Part shown: piece by piece, positions 54,170 to 64,000 of the stretch
Numbering within the stretch: the first letter of the stretch is position 1
Layout: each line of letters begins with the position of its first letter
Origin: Eunapius fragilis
Taxonomy: Eukaryota > Porifera > Demospongiae > Spongillida > Spongillidae
NCBI GenBank assembly: GCA_963681505.1
Contig: OY811976.1
Coordinates: 2,559,350 to 2,623,349, forward strand
Direction of reading: 5' to 3'
Length of the DNA stretch: 64,000 nucleotides
Made by a program: the position numbers and the translations under genes
The notes under the pieces: model-generated
Database searches by the model: none
What the model saw: only the letters and a program-made list of their open reading frames with translations
What the model was told of the DNA's origin: nothing

Positions 54170-54660
54170 CTTACTCTAATGGTAGAACCTGAGAAGGAGT
54201 TGACACCTTCCAATGTCGACTGTGATGAGGAGGGAGTGTATGGCAGATGTTGGGAGGTGCAGGATGGGGACGCTGGTACAATGTCGGTTAGGGGAAGGTT
54301 GTGTCATTGTTTGCCATTTTGAGAACATGTGCTACAAGCGCCACCATGGGTATTAGATACGGTTAAGTATGGGTATGTACTCCCCTTTTACGCCGTATTC
54401 CTAACCATGCAGCATATAGTGTTTCTTAAGAGGGAATTCGTTAACTATGCATGCAGTGGGTGAATTGCTGAAGGGGGGATATATTGAAAGGGCACTGGGC
54501 CCCTCAGTGGTATGCAGTCCCTATCGATAGGCACTAATGGCGTGGGTGTGAAGCAGCAAGTCGTGAATCTGAGACATATTATGAATTCCTCTGGAATCAA
54601 AAGTTCGAGGACCTGTGTGCGGCAATGTTCAAGGGAAAAAATCTTGCTAGGTCTTGCACA
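54170..54660 (+). pseudogene. YR retroelement fragment, copy C
   Basis: Shares GRCWEVQ-GDAG-SVRGRLC with copy A (about 3937-4002) and then the RT start (VCSP, QVVNLRH). It is heavily decayed, with stops and frame changes, and ends in mid RT. It extends the family count to three in this window. Confidence 0.7.
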
Positions 54661-54964
54661 GCAAATTGCATGCTTCATGCATGAAAAACGTAAGAAACAT
54701 TCAATGAATCTTGCATGATTTAGAGAGTTATTTTGGACCATGCAGTTTCTGGCATGATTCTTGAATTAAAACTTGCCAGATTCTTGGATGAAAACTTGCA
54801 TGACTTTGCATGAATCATCACATATATTGCATACAGCCAACAGTAAAAAGATAAAGAGTGACTTGATTAATACAATATGTATGATGTTCATGCAAAGTAT
54901 ACATGCAAAATATAGCTAAAATGTTTTCAACTTGTAATTTTAAAAATTTACATAGACATAATAT

Positions 54965-55214
54965 GGGTCTGTGTCCAGCAAAATCACCCTTCTGGGTAGT
55001 TTTTCAAGTTTTAAATTTTTTTTATTTTTCGTGAGCTCCAAAGAGCTTCTATCAAATTATCCTTACGCATCCTAAATTAGACTATCCATCATAAAGTTAT
55101 TAGGCACTGAAATAATAATTAGCCATACATTTCAATGCGAGCGTTACTTTTCTTTTGCTTGTCCTGGAAAAATTGATAAAGTATCATAAGAGTGATTTTG
55201 GTGGACACTATTCC
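54965..55214. mobile_element. MITE, full copy (GGACAGTGTCC family)
   Basis: Ends GGGTCTGTGTCCAGCAAAAT and, inverted, GGAATAGTGTCCACCAAAAT. The interior is similar to 39,645-39,900 (TTTTCGTGAGCTCCAAAGAG, AAAGTTATTAGGCACTGAA). Confidence 0.8.
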
Positions 55215-56029
55215 ATTTTGGCAATAATTCAAGTGCATGCAAAGCATAGGATACTGACAATCCATACATTCAACCATGGGATACAATGTTCAAAGCTTGG
55301 GATATGACATATTGAAAGCACATGATGCAAGGGAGTCCATTATGCACAAATCAAATAGCAACTTTACTGAAACTCTGTTGAATGAAATAATTACACTTTA
55401 CTTCATTTCTTCATTGTACCATTACACCAACCTTCACTTAATTCACTGCTGCTCTCTATGCTGATATAGCATCTCTCAATATGACGACTATTTTTGCTTG
55501 AGGTTCTTAAGATCCACTTTTTTTTTTATTGTTAGGTACCCTACTACTATGTAAATAAACAAAAGCTGCATTTCACATCAGCAGATGCTATTCAGTATTG
55601 TAAGCACAGATTGTGCATTAATCAGGGGATGCATACAATATTGACAAAAGCATCTAAATATTGCAGTTAGTTATTCCATGCACATTATTGAGTATTTTGT
55701 TACCATCACATATGTGTACACTACTAATTTCTTGTTTGTGCTAAATGCCTCTGGCATTCATTAATTAAATCTAGTCACCCTGTTTTTTGGAAGACCTGTT
55801 TTTTGAACTCTTCTTGAAAGTTGAAAAGTAAACATTGTTCATAAACAGCATGTCCAACAGTGAGAGGGCCATGACGTATGAGGAATCATAATTAGCAGTG
55901 CACAATTCAGCACTGTACATGTCTTCCTTTGGTTTCTACCACAAAATGCCATATTTTACTATATACTCGAGCCAATGATTTTGGCAAACCTCATCTAATA
56001 TAACATATGGGGAAACAATTGCATGGCAT
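55215..56029. other. no recognisable gene
   Basis: AT-rich; short open frames without motifs; no array. Confidence 0.45.
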
Positions 56030-56125
56030 GGGATATGTGCATTAACTTTGCACAATGGTATCTGCGTAACGATAAGGTAAAAATTAACGAACAGAAAAAA
56101 ATCAATAGTGACAAGACCCCTCTAC
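56030..56125. repeat. dispersed repeat (partner about 63,855-63,955)
   Basis: Shares ATTAACTTTGCACA, TAACGAACAGAA, AAATCAATAG and CCCTCTACAT/G with the end of the window in the same order. It is likely the end of an interspersed element. Confidence 0.65.
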
Positions 56126-56548
56126 ATATATAGTATGCTATAAATTTGAAGCTCCTTAAACGGTTAAACCTCAGGGATATTGAAACCTTGTAACACCAAC
56201 GCGGAGCTTGTATAAGATACGAAAGTCGAATTCCTCATAGGAGGTCAGTAGCCTACTGTACTGTGTACACAGAAGCTATAGTGATTCTAGCGTATAAGGC
56301 ATTTTATTTCTTACTTATATAAACTTGAACTGTCGCATACATAAGCTATTCATTTGGTATACCGCGTAAAAATCTATATATAAGGTCACCCGTTCTATAC
56401 TAGTAGTAGTAATGGATTTTTAAACGCATGTAATAATTTTGACTGAGGTGGGAAGTTTATTAATTGACTTTGCAGCACATGGTTAGGATCATAGATCTAC
56501 AAAATTTTCAATACTGCATACACGCAATTTTAATAATTACAATACAGC

Positions 56549-56929
56549 TTAATCATCATCGCACAGAGACCTTTCAACTTCGTAGCTGTGCTTTACTTGA
56601 GGAAAGGGAACACCATCATTGGATTGGCCCGCTATATTGACCTTGACCCAGGAGCAGCTGAACACATTATGCACTTTTCCTCGTTGTTTCCAAGGAAAGG
56701 CCACGTTTCTGTACCTTTCAGTTCTATACATGCTACTGCATGCATAAGCGATTCCTAGTGTAGCAATGTGATAAAAGGTACCTGAGATTTTTTGTAGAGT
56801 AGTATACTTCGGTTTGAATGCAGGAACTTCGTACTTCCTTTTATGACCTTGCTGATCAATCACTGTGGCTCCATTACTCGTACAACTGCATTTCTTTCTG
56901 TTCGTAGCCATAATAATCGTAAGATACAA
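56549..56929 (-). CDS. hypothetical open frame, 126 residues
   Basis: Longest unique open frame in this area. It includes CSCTSNGATVIDQQGHKRKY and KVNIAGQSNDGVPFP. An upstream minus-strand frame at 56,874-57,065 (PPGYYFRPTWDMVVIWYASM, SYRGEAKLRRQIVSYD) could be a separate exon of the same gene. I do not recognise a family and cannot confirm splicing, so this may be chance. Confidence 0.25.
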   Translation of the reverse strand: MYLTIIMATNRKKCSCTSNGATVIDQQGHKRKYEVPAFKPKYTTLQKISGTFYHIATLGIAYACSSMYRTERYRNVAFPWKQRGKVHNVFSCSWVKVNIAGQSNDGVPFPQVKHSYEVERSLCDDD

Positions 56930-57216
56930 TTTGCCTCCTCAGCTTGGCCTCTCCACGGTAGGAAGTATAAGACGTAGTCGAATCGAAATTCTCCATTGAC
57001 GCGTACCAAATCACGACCATATCCCAAGTTGGCCTGAAGTAGTAACCAGGCGGATCCGGGGGCACGTGCCTCCTCTATCGTTAGTCTAATTATGTATTCA
57101 TAGTCGCGCAATATATAGCTACCAAATTAGAGCTTCCGATATCCCCCTCCCGAACCCACACCTATTCGGTGAAATACACCTATTTCTCACTTTATTACTG
57201 CTTTTCATAATTGGTG

Positions 57217-57275
57217 CCCCCCCCCCCCCCCCCCCCCCCCTCCCTTCCAAAACTCCTGGATCCGCCCCTACAGTA
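57217..57275 (-). mobile_element. solo hAT-type end with poly-G
   Basis: Minus strand: TAGGGGCGGATCCAGGAGTT, then TTGGAAGGGAGG and 24 G. CAGGGGCGGATCCAGG-type ends are common in hAT MITEs. A matching second end is not evident. Confidence 0.5.
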
Positions 57276-57394
57276 CCGTGCTTGTGCTCTGGCTAGCAGA
57301 AAAACCAGGACCAGCTGTTATTTTTGCGCGCGTATTTATTAATGCTGATAACTTTCTCGTCCAACTTCTAACATCACCACTTGTAACAAAGTAG

Positions 57395-57570
57395 CAGAGG
57401 CGGATTTGGGGGGGAGGGGAGCGAGGTGCGTTTTAGCGGGCGCATTACACGCCCCCCCCCGCCCGCCCCCAAATATAGTCTCATTAATTAATCAACGACT
57501 AATTGTTACATTGAATCTGAATTTCATTAATTACCCCCACCCGCAAATTTTTCCTAGATCCGCCGCGCTG
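57395..57570. mobile_element. hAT-type MITE, 176 bp
   Basis: Left end CAGAGGCGGATTTGGGGG, right end (inverted) CAGCGCGGCGGATCTAGG. GC-rich, with runs of G and C. No clear target duplication is found. It lies immediately downstream of the GIMAP-like remnant on the minus strand. Confidence 0.6.
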
Positions 57571-57573
57571 AGC

Positions 57574-57753
57574 AATCGTGTTCATCTCAGGTAGACATTT
57601 TCTATTGTGTCGTTGGAGATTTATTTTTCTGTTTCCATCCGGAGACAGTCCAAGAAGTTTGTTTGCTGTTGTGCTCTTTCCTTGGCCAGTCTGTCCGATG
57701 AGGACGACGTCGGTGTAGGGTTTAGCCTCTGCCTCACGGCTGTTCGCGGCCAT
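57574..57753 (-). pseudogene. GIMAP/AIG1-like GTPase N-terminal remnant
   Basis: Starts MAANSREAEAKPYTDVVLIG and contains the P-loop GQTGQGKSTTANKLLG. The G1 motif with following KLLG fits AIG1/GIMAP-type GTPases. Only about 57 residues are present before the MITE, and G2-G5 motifs are not seen downstream, so it is a first exon or a truncated gene. The P-loop alone would also fit other small GTPases. Confidence 0.55.
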
Positions 57754-58113
57754 ATATTTGTGTACAACTTACTATAGCACTTGGTTATTCGGGTTATTAT
57801 CTATGCCAGAACATACATAATTTAGCAGGGGGAAAAAACCTTTGTGCGCCAAACCAGCGGGGGGAAATCCACACAGTAGGAAAAAGACCATTGAAACACC
57901 GCATTGAAAGGTCAGGAAACGTTCTTAGGGTTGGGAGCTTGGAAAAACTCGCTTGTAAGCGGACCGAGGGATCAAGCGGTGCGTTCCTCGACGCTTTCAC
58001 ATGCTATAACTTGCCGTAGCGATAACGTTGTGCCACGAGGATTAGTACATGAATAGACTAGCAAATGATGCCTCTTTTGTGTTACGTTTTCCACTTTTGT
58101 ACCGAAAGCTCAC
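57754..58113. other. no recognisable gene
   Basis: 5' side of the GIMAP-like remnant. No promoter motif can be assigned. Confidence 0.4.
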
Positions 58114-58227
58114 GTTTCTAAGGGCATGACATCATCATTTCAATTTTTCTCGTTTCTAAGGGCATGACATCATCATTTCAATTTTTCTCGTTTCTAAGGG
58201 CATGACATCATCATTTCAATTCTTCTA
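58114..58227. repeat. 38-bp tandem repeat, 3 units
   Basis: Unit GTTTCTAAGGGCATGACATC plus 18 bp, at 58,114, 58,152 and 58,190, nearly identical. Confidence 0.95.
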
Positions 58228-58351
58228 ACGATAATTGAGGCAATGATTCAGCTTTCGTCCCTCATGTCTTCCCTTACTTCACTTCTATTCTTGTTTTCTT
58301 CCCACCAGTGTATCTGTATTATTCTTTTTAAAAATTGCATCGTTGTGCAAA

Positions 58352-58575
58352 CGATGATAATTATTTTCTCATATTAAAATAATCTGTACCCCCTGCACAT
58401 ACATCAATGGTATGTGCTATTGAACTTCAGTTGCAATTAAGAATGTGTATGATAGAACGTACGTAAATAACACAAAATCATTTCGTTGCCACACTTGAAT
58501 TACTGTTGTCTATCCAACAGGTAATGTGATGAAGGAGAGCACAGAGATGGGGCAATTCTCACCCCCAACAAGCAT
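58352..58575 (+). pseudogene. partial copy of Ig/FN3 gene 3' region
   Basis: 58,352-58,462 matches 52,508-52,628 (intron). Then 58,463-58,575 matches about 53,138-53,249 (last intron and start of the cytoplasmic exon, GTAATGTGATGAAGGAGAGC). About 510 bp, including the stalk and membrane exons, is missing in between. It is a truncated duplicate. Confidence 0.85.
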
Positions 58576-58600
58576 TTTTTGTACACCCACTTTTGATTCA

Positions 58601-61600
58601 TATGACTTATAAGGATTGCAAAGCACCGATACGGTACGGATATCTGCAATGACACATTTCACAGTAAGCATGATGTATCAATTTCTTGTTAAATAAAGAT
58701 TCATACTGTAAACGAACGTCTGTTACGTTATGTAGGTATAGGAATCCCAATGATACATAACGTAGTCATAGCAGATACGTTATGAAATAGCTTCATCAAC
58801 ACTGATACGTTATTAAATTTTTTGGCTGTGTACCGTAAAATGTATGGCTCACGTGACCCGTTTCCAATCCCTGTCTAAAAATCTATGCCCCAACTTACCT
58901 CCCCCCCCCCCCCCCCTCTCCTGTATTCACCCCTGCATACCTGATCCAGATGATAAACAACGTCCAACATTTTATTGAATATATTAAAATTATAAGAAGA
59001 ATTGAGTGATTGCATGAGCGCGCGCGGTTGGACGGTCGCTGAGTTCGAGTTGTTTTCTATAGTCCCATTCTTTGGAGCGATCACATCCAAGCTTGATCAG
59101 TACGTGTAGTATAGGCTGGCCACCTCGCGACACCTGGCACCTTTGGCTGAAACCCTAGCCCTGATGATGGCTCGTGGTGCGCTCTTATTTGGAGACGGAC
59201 ACCTGGATGGAAGGATGATGTGGACAGGTGACAAAGCGGAAAAGTTGACTTCGGGAGTGGCCCGAAAAGAGAGGAATTCCCTCTGCGGATTAGGGCCACG
59301 TAAGAGGGATATGGTTGTACTTTAGTTTAGGCATAGATTATTTAGACATCTATGGTTTAGGGACCCCCCTTATTAATATTAATCCAAATCAATTAACAAC
59401 CGAGGGATATTATTTGGAAGCTGCCTCGGAGGACCATGTGGATCTTTTGTTTTTCAAACCACGGAAGTCTAACGAGGCTGGACCTTGGAACATTGTCCGG
59501 GAGCGCACACGAGGACTGTATTGGCTGACTTTTGTGTAGTATGAGTGATTAACATTAATTTTGTATAGTTATACAACTTATACTTGCAATATTATAACAT
59601 AAGGCCCGTTGCATGAGACATTGAGGAGACTCACTGCGAAGTGTTTGTGTGCATTAGTGAAGGTTAAAAGGCTTCTACTTTCTTCCAACCTTTCCAATTG
59701 GGCGTAGCGTGTACTTCTGGATCTGAGAAAGTGTATTGACAATCAACAGACCAAGCCTCCTGTCAAGTCTCGTATCCAGACCCTCAATCCCACAGCTGCG
59801 GGTGGATTACATCACCGCTACGTGGAAGAGGGTCTGGCGCATAGATCGAACTTTTTGGTTCTGACTTTCCTCAATTTCGGAGGACCAATCAGATTGCAGC
59901 ACGGTCTGACGTCACGGTCGCAACATTGTAATTGCATTCCATAGCAATAATGAGTCAAACAGCGATTAGAAATTGCTAGACGCCATTATTATTCGTGCAT
60001 CCCAAAGACTGAATGCAAGATGGAGACAACCACAAGCACCACAGCAATTCAGGCGTCTGATTGCGTATGACTACGTATCACGTATTTTATGAGACCAACG
60101 GGGAGTCCACGTAACCAATGTTTACGGGCATCGCAACCAAAATGGGCCTCGTACTCCGACTCAAATGTACGTAACGCCCATTCAATATCCTCTAATTGTT
60201 CTAAATGCTCACAAAGTGCCCTGGTGATTCTGTTATATTTTCGTTTCCGCCAGTTGATGACCTTTTTTGGCAAAATGGCTGTTTAGAGACATGCTTCGTT
60301 AATCCCGTGTTCTATACAAAACTATGGTGAGATAGAACATCCATCGTACGTATTCTGCCTTTTTACATTTTTTGCAGCCCTCAGGAGGGGCAAGTTTTAC
60401 ACGCGTACGTTTGATGCTGGTAGCCATTCATTCTACGTCGTACTGGTAAGTGGCACACTTCGTTTAAAGGGTGCATGTTGCGCTTCGTACTGATAAATAT
60501 TGCGCTCAACATAGGTATGTGTTTTCTAGTAAAGCTCTGAAACAAACAAGTCAAACAAGGTATGACACCACCACGATGAGGTTTTTTGTTTTACCTCGCG
60601 TGTCATATGCCTTGCAGGTCAATCGGTTGCCTACAGTTGTGTCACCTCAGTTGAGGAAAACTGCATTGATCCGTGAAGGTTAGCGGCTTCTTCACAGGCA
60701 GATTTTTCCAGCGCCCCTCTGCGGTGGATTGCGTTATCTTTCACACCTAGCGTCTCTTAGCAGGATTGAGTAGAAGAACATCGATAAAGAGGAGGTTAGT
60801 ATAAAAGGCAGTGCGGTTGGTGAATCTTAAAATTTAACCCTGTATTGACCCTAATAGGAGACGATTCAGCTAGGCGTGCCAAGCGATCCCTACGTAAACA
60901 AAAGTTAAGGCCTCTCTAGCTGCGTGCATGCAGGCGGCGGGATCAAGTACATCATGAAGGAGTATTCATTATAGCAGGTAGAGCAGATCGTTCAGCATGC
61001 GTGTGTTTTATTAGTGCTCTATTTGGCTAGGCATATGTAGCCTGGGTGGAAGAGGCTTCTGCCATGATCTCTTCAATTGGCTCTACTTGTAACATCGCTA
61101 TATTCCCCTCTGTACATGCATATGTAAACGGTTATTAAATTTTATTTGAAAGAAATTGCTGGGTAATTTATTAATGAATGTTACTACTGGGAACGAGTCA
61201 TTATCGTGGGGACGGGGATGAAATCACGGTGTAATAACGTAGTCTTGCGGATGTCACTCACGTACTCACGCGCAAACACACGGATGAAGATTACGACCGT
61301 AATCCTATTCCCGTGAGTAATCGGTCCGAACGCGGGTACGTAAGCCTGATGACAACGTAATCCGTAACGTCAGGGTTACAAATGAATTTACGTGACGTTA
61401 CGGGCCCGCGGCAGGGCAATCGAATCGCTGTGCACGGTGACAATTAGGAGTTTTCCGGCTGTGTATAACGCATGTATACGTTCTGCTTACATGTGTTTAA
61501 CGCATGTTGTAACCATGTTGTATACAGCGTTGGATAACGAGTGGAAGGAGACTGACATCCGCTCGAGGGTATATTGGGTGGATAACACCTATGTACAACG

Positions 61601-61812
61601 CCGTATGTGGAGATGATAACAAGCGTAAAACGAGATTATAACAAGCGTATGTAGAGTGAAATCATTTGTATATATATATAGGGTATACGATAATGCATGA
61701 CGCGTTATGATGCATGCATTCTGGTTTATTGACTTGAGTACGAATAAACGTAATTTAATAATAATAATAATTCATCATTCAGATATGCAAACTAATGCTG
61801 TGTTCTCATTAG
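58601..61812. other. long stretch without recognisable genes
   Basis: Contains a 16-bp poly-C (58,901-58,916) and scattered open frames (for example plus-strand 59,315-59,539 and minus-strand 60,049-60,273) without domain motifs or convincing splice structure. No array or complete MITE is seen. Confidence 0.4.
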
Positions 61813-62082
61813 TTAACCATCCAGGCTTGCAATCCAGTTGGGGGCTCCACCTGCAGGACAGATCCATCTTCTTTCTACTTTCCACAGATCTGTACCCCTT
61901 CTATCCAGCTCATCAATCCATTTAGTCATCTTGTCTGATCTCCAGTTCGGCCTTCTTCTCGATATCTTTCCATCTTCCATAGTCTCTTCCTCAGACATCA
62001 TACCCGACGTAACGCACTTCCAAGCCTCCTTTTCATCACTTGTAATAACCTTACTGCGTTTTCTTTGTAGGTGAAGGCACAC
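61813..62082 (-). pseudogene. open frame of unknown, possibly transposon-linked, family
   Basis: 89 codons with EEETMEDGKISRRRPNWRSD and KWIDELDRRG. The acidic stretch followed by a Arg/Trp motif (RRRPxWRS) and a short helix recalls small ORFs seen with invertebrate retroelements, but I cannot name the family. The frame is open to its end and the start codon is uncertain. Confidence 0.25.
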
Positions 62083-62876
62083 ACGAATAACTGCTATGCA
62101 TATTTACACACAGTGTCACAGTTTGTCCACCATAAAAAGACCAGCATGACAAGGAATGATGGTTGTGTGTATCTGTATGTACAGATTTACATTATTATGA
62201 AGGGGTGGTATTGTGTGTGTGTGTGTGACTATGTTTATGCATGTGTGTTCTGAAGTATTTGATATGGCTCACCTTTGGACTGTGGCCGCACCCTCTTAAC
62301 TATGCTGTTCATATTATGCTGTCCGCATGCTTGTAATTGTATTTCCTAATTGAATCATGGGACATGAGCATCTAGTGTAGGTGATGGGACATGAGCATCT
62401 AGTGGAGGCCATGGGTACATCAGTGGAGGCCAAACAGGAGCAGCAGAAGAAAAAAAAAATCAAAATGGTGAATTAAGAACCAACAGGCTCTAATGGTGGA
62501 GGTACAAGTGTGAGTGTACCAAGCAGAATGGAGAGTGTGGGTGGTTTGCACTTGTGTATGTGTGTGTGTGTGTGTTTGTTTGTTTGTTTGTGTGAGTGTG
62601 TGTGTTTGGGCATGCATGCCTGTGTGCATAAGTGTGCATTCTTGTAGTACAGGCTCACATCTAGTAAGTATGCTCATAGCAACAAGAGACAACAGGGAAA
62701 TTAGATAATAATTTTACAAAGCAGAGGCCAGTTCTGTGTATGTGTGTGTGCATATGTGTGTGTGATGGATGACTTCCAAAGCCATTTTTATGTGTACATA
62801 TGCACACGTTTGTGATTGAAGCATGACTCCTGTGTGTGTACATGAATGTGCGTGCATGTGCATGTGGGTTTGTGTC

Positions 62877-62939
<63 letters not shown>

Positions 62940-63018
62940 ATGTGCATGCATGATTAAAAGTGCAAAAGGCAACAAGAAGACCTGTTGGTAATTGCCATAG
63001 CAAGGAAACACAAATTTA
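62083..63018. other. GT-rich spacer
   Basis: Contains several (TG)n runs, the longest at about 62,879-62,938, and a TTTG run near 62,575. No gene is seen. Confidence 0.6.
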
Positions 63019-63455
63019 CACAAACAATAAACATGTGACTGCAGTTGCATGTGTATGCTAGTGCTAGTGTGTGGTGTGTATGTGTGTGCATGCATAAACA
63101 TGCACATTGATACACAAGACAATTTAGAAAAAGGTATGGCTCCAATAGAAATACAAAAGAGAAGCATGTGATGGGATGACAGCTAAAAACAGTTTAATGT
63201 GTTGTATGTGGGTCGACAATTAGGAAATAAAATAAATTGCAATAGCAAAGCATTGATGTTGATGCGTGAATGACTGACTGCCCATGGTGTGTGTACATGT
63301 TTGTGTGTGTGTGTGGATTATATTTTGTATGGATATTATTTTGCAGAACCAAATATAATTGGTTCACCAATGAAGATAAATTAAACAATAAAGAGGTTTT
63401 AGTAGGCCAATGATCGAAAGTACTACATGTTGGTAAATACATGTAGCTACAAGTG
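63019..63455. repeat. dispersed repeat, short copy (long copy 37,326-38,965)
   Basis: Shares CAATTAGGAAATAAAATAAA, then after the (GT)n run ATATAATTGGTTCACCAATG and ACATGTTGGTAAATACATGT with the long copy, but lacks the 1.2-kb middle. Confidence 0.85.
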
Positions 63456-64000
63456 GGTGCATGCATGTTTGATATATCTGTGCGTGTGCAAAAGTCAAAA
63501 AGGAATGGTGCGTTTCAGATTAAGCTAACCTTAGACACCGTGCACTTTCATGCTCTGCAGCGTTGTGCACGCATAAATGAAGCAGTTTGACCAAGCCAAC
63601 ACTCTCGATTTCTATACATGCATGCGCTACAGAGTACGTACGTATATACCGTGTTGCGCAGGCTGATGGCAGCTGAATCCATGTATTACGAATCTTTAGC
63701 TTCTGCTCGCTATGTTGAAGGGGAACAGAACCAGACGTTTGCAAGAAGCGAAAACGCCGTACTTGTTGTATAGTGTATGGATGGGCGGAGACATAGTTAT
63801 TTAACAGGAAGTAATTGCATATTCATGTCTCGGAATAGGTAAATGGCGTGAAACGACCGGGAAATATGCAATTACTTTGCACAGTTGTATCCCCGTAACG
63901 GATAAAGAAAAATTTAACGAACAGAACAAATCAATAGGTACAGGATCCCTCTACGTGTAAACAAAACTAGGAGTGAATTGAATCTTCCTGCCGAAAGATA
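63456..64000. other. no gene; ends in dispersed repeat
   Basis: 63,855-63,955 repeats 56,030-56,125. The rest shows no coding or RNA signal. Confidence 0.45.

Noticed and set aside
59315..59539. Plus-strand 74-codon frame (LGIDYLDIYGLGTPLININP) as a gene
   Set aside because: No recognisable domain, no splice partner and no conserved neighbour; not supportable from sequence alone.
62420..63167. Several short His/Thr-rich open frames
   Set aside because: They are translations of (TG)n/(CA)n microsatellites.

Overview
The window looks like a gene-poor, repeat-rich piece of a metazoan nuclear genome, most likely a sponge. Genes are split by short GT-AG introns (about 50-110 bp, apart from repeat-filled ones). 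The coding families seen are animal-type: Ig and Ig/FN3 surface proteins, a RAG1-N-terminal-like protein and a GIMAP-like GTPase start. The mobile elements are eukaryotic: tyrosine-recombinase retroelements, a hAT transposon, a gypsy/Ginger-type integrase with an Ulp1-like peptidase, and many MITEs. Species placement is inference; no rRNA or organelle marker is present.

Layout. 1-9.3 kb: MITEs, a decayed plus-strand YR (DIRS/Ngaro-like) retroelement (about 2.9-7.0 kb) holding a 40-bp minisatellite, foldbacks, and an integrase N-terminal fragment. 9.4-12.05 kb: truncated paralog of the gene at 19.6-27.4 kb, cut by a second, minus-strand YR retroelement copy (12.05-14.4 kb). 15-18.25 kb: a minus-strand RAG1-like pseudogene with zinc-dimerisation domain, RING and a transposase-like core. 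19.6-27.4 kb: an intact-looking 11-exon plus-strand gene of unknown function, with possible Alba-like similarity; one intron is a 134-unit, 28-bp minisatellite that starts at the 5' splice site. 27.8-36.5 kb: a 3-exon gene for a small Ig-domain surface protein whose first intron is almost entirely a 188-unit, 42-bp minisatellite. 36.6-42.2 kb: microsatellites, MITEs and dispersed repeats.

42.2-51.1 kb is one minus-strand integrase/Ulp1/PHD-like element (Ginger-like). The linker between the integrase zinc-binding and catalytic domains has expanded into a 36-bp (12-residue) tandem array. It was then broken by a 3.3-kb hAT transposon, a 430-bp element and a 177-bp hAT MITE. 51.7-53.4 kb: a second Ig-family gene (Ig, FN3-like, duplicated Ser/Thr/Asn stalk exons, transmembrane exon, cytoplasmic tail), 5' end not found. 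53.7-64 kb: MITEs, a third YR retroelement fragment, a GIMAP-like first-exon remnant, a partial copy of the Ig gene 3' end, and long stretches without recognisable genes.

Three genes can be modelled with consistent intron phases: the 11-exon gene (phase 0, with local phase 1 and 2) and the two Ig genes (all phase 1). Nearly everything else is mobile DNA at different stages of decay. Several insertions date each other by nesting.
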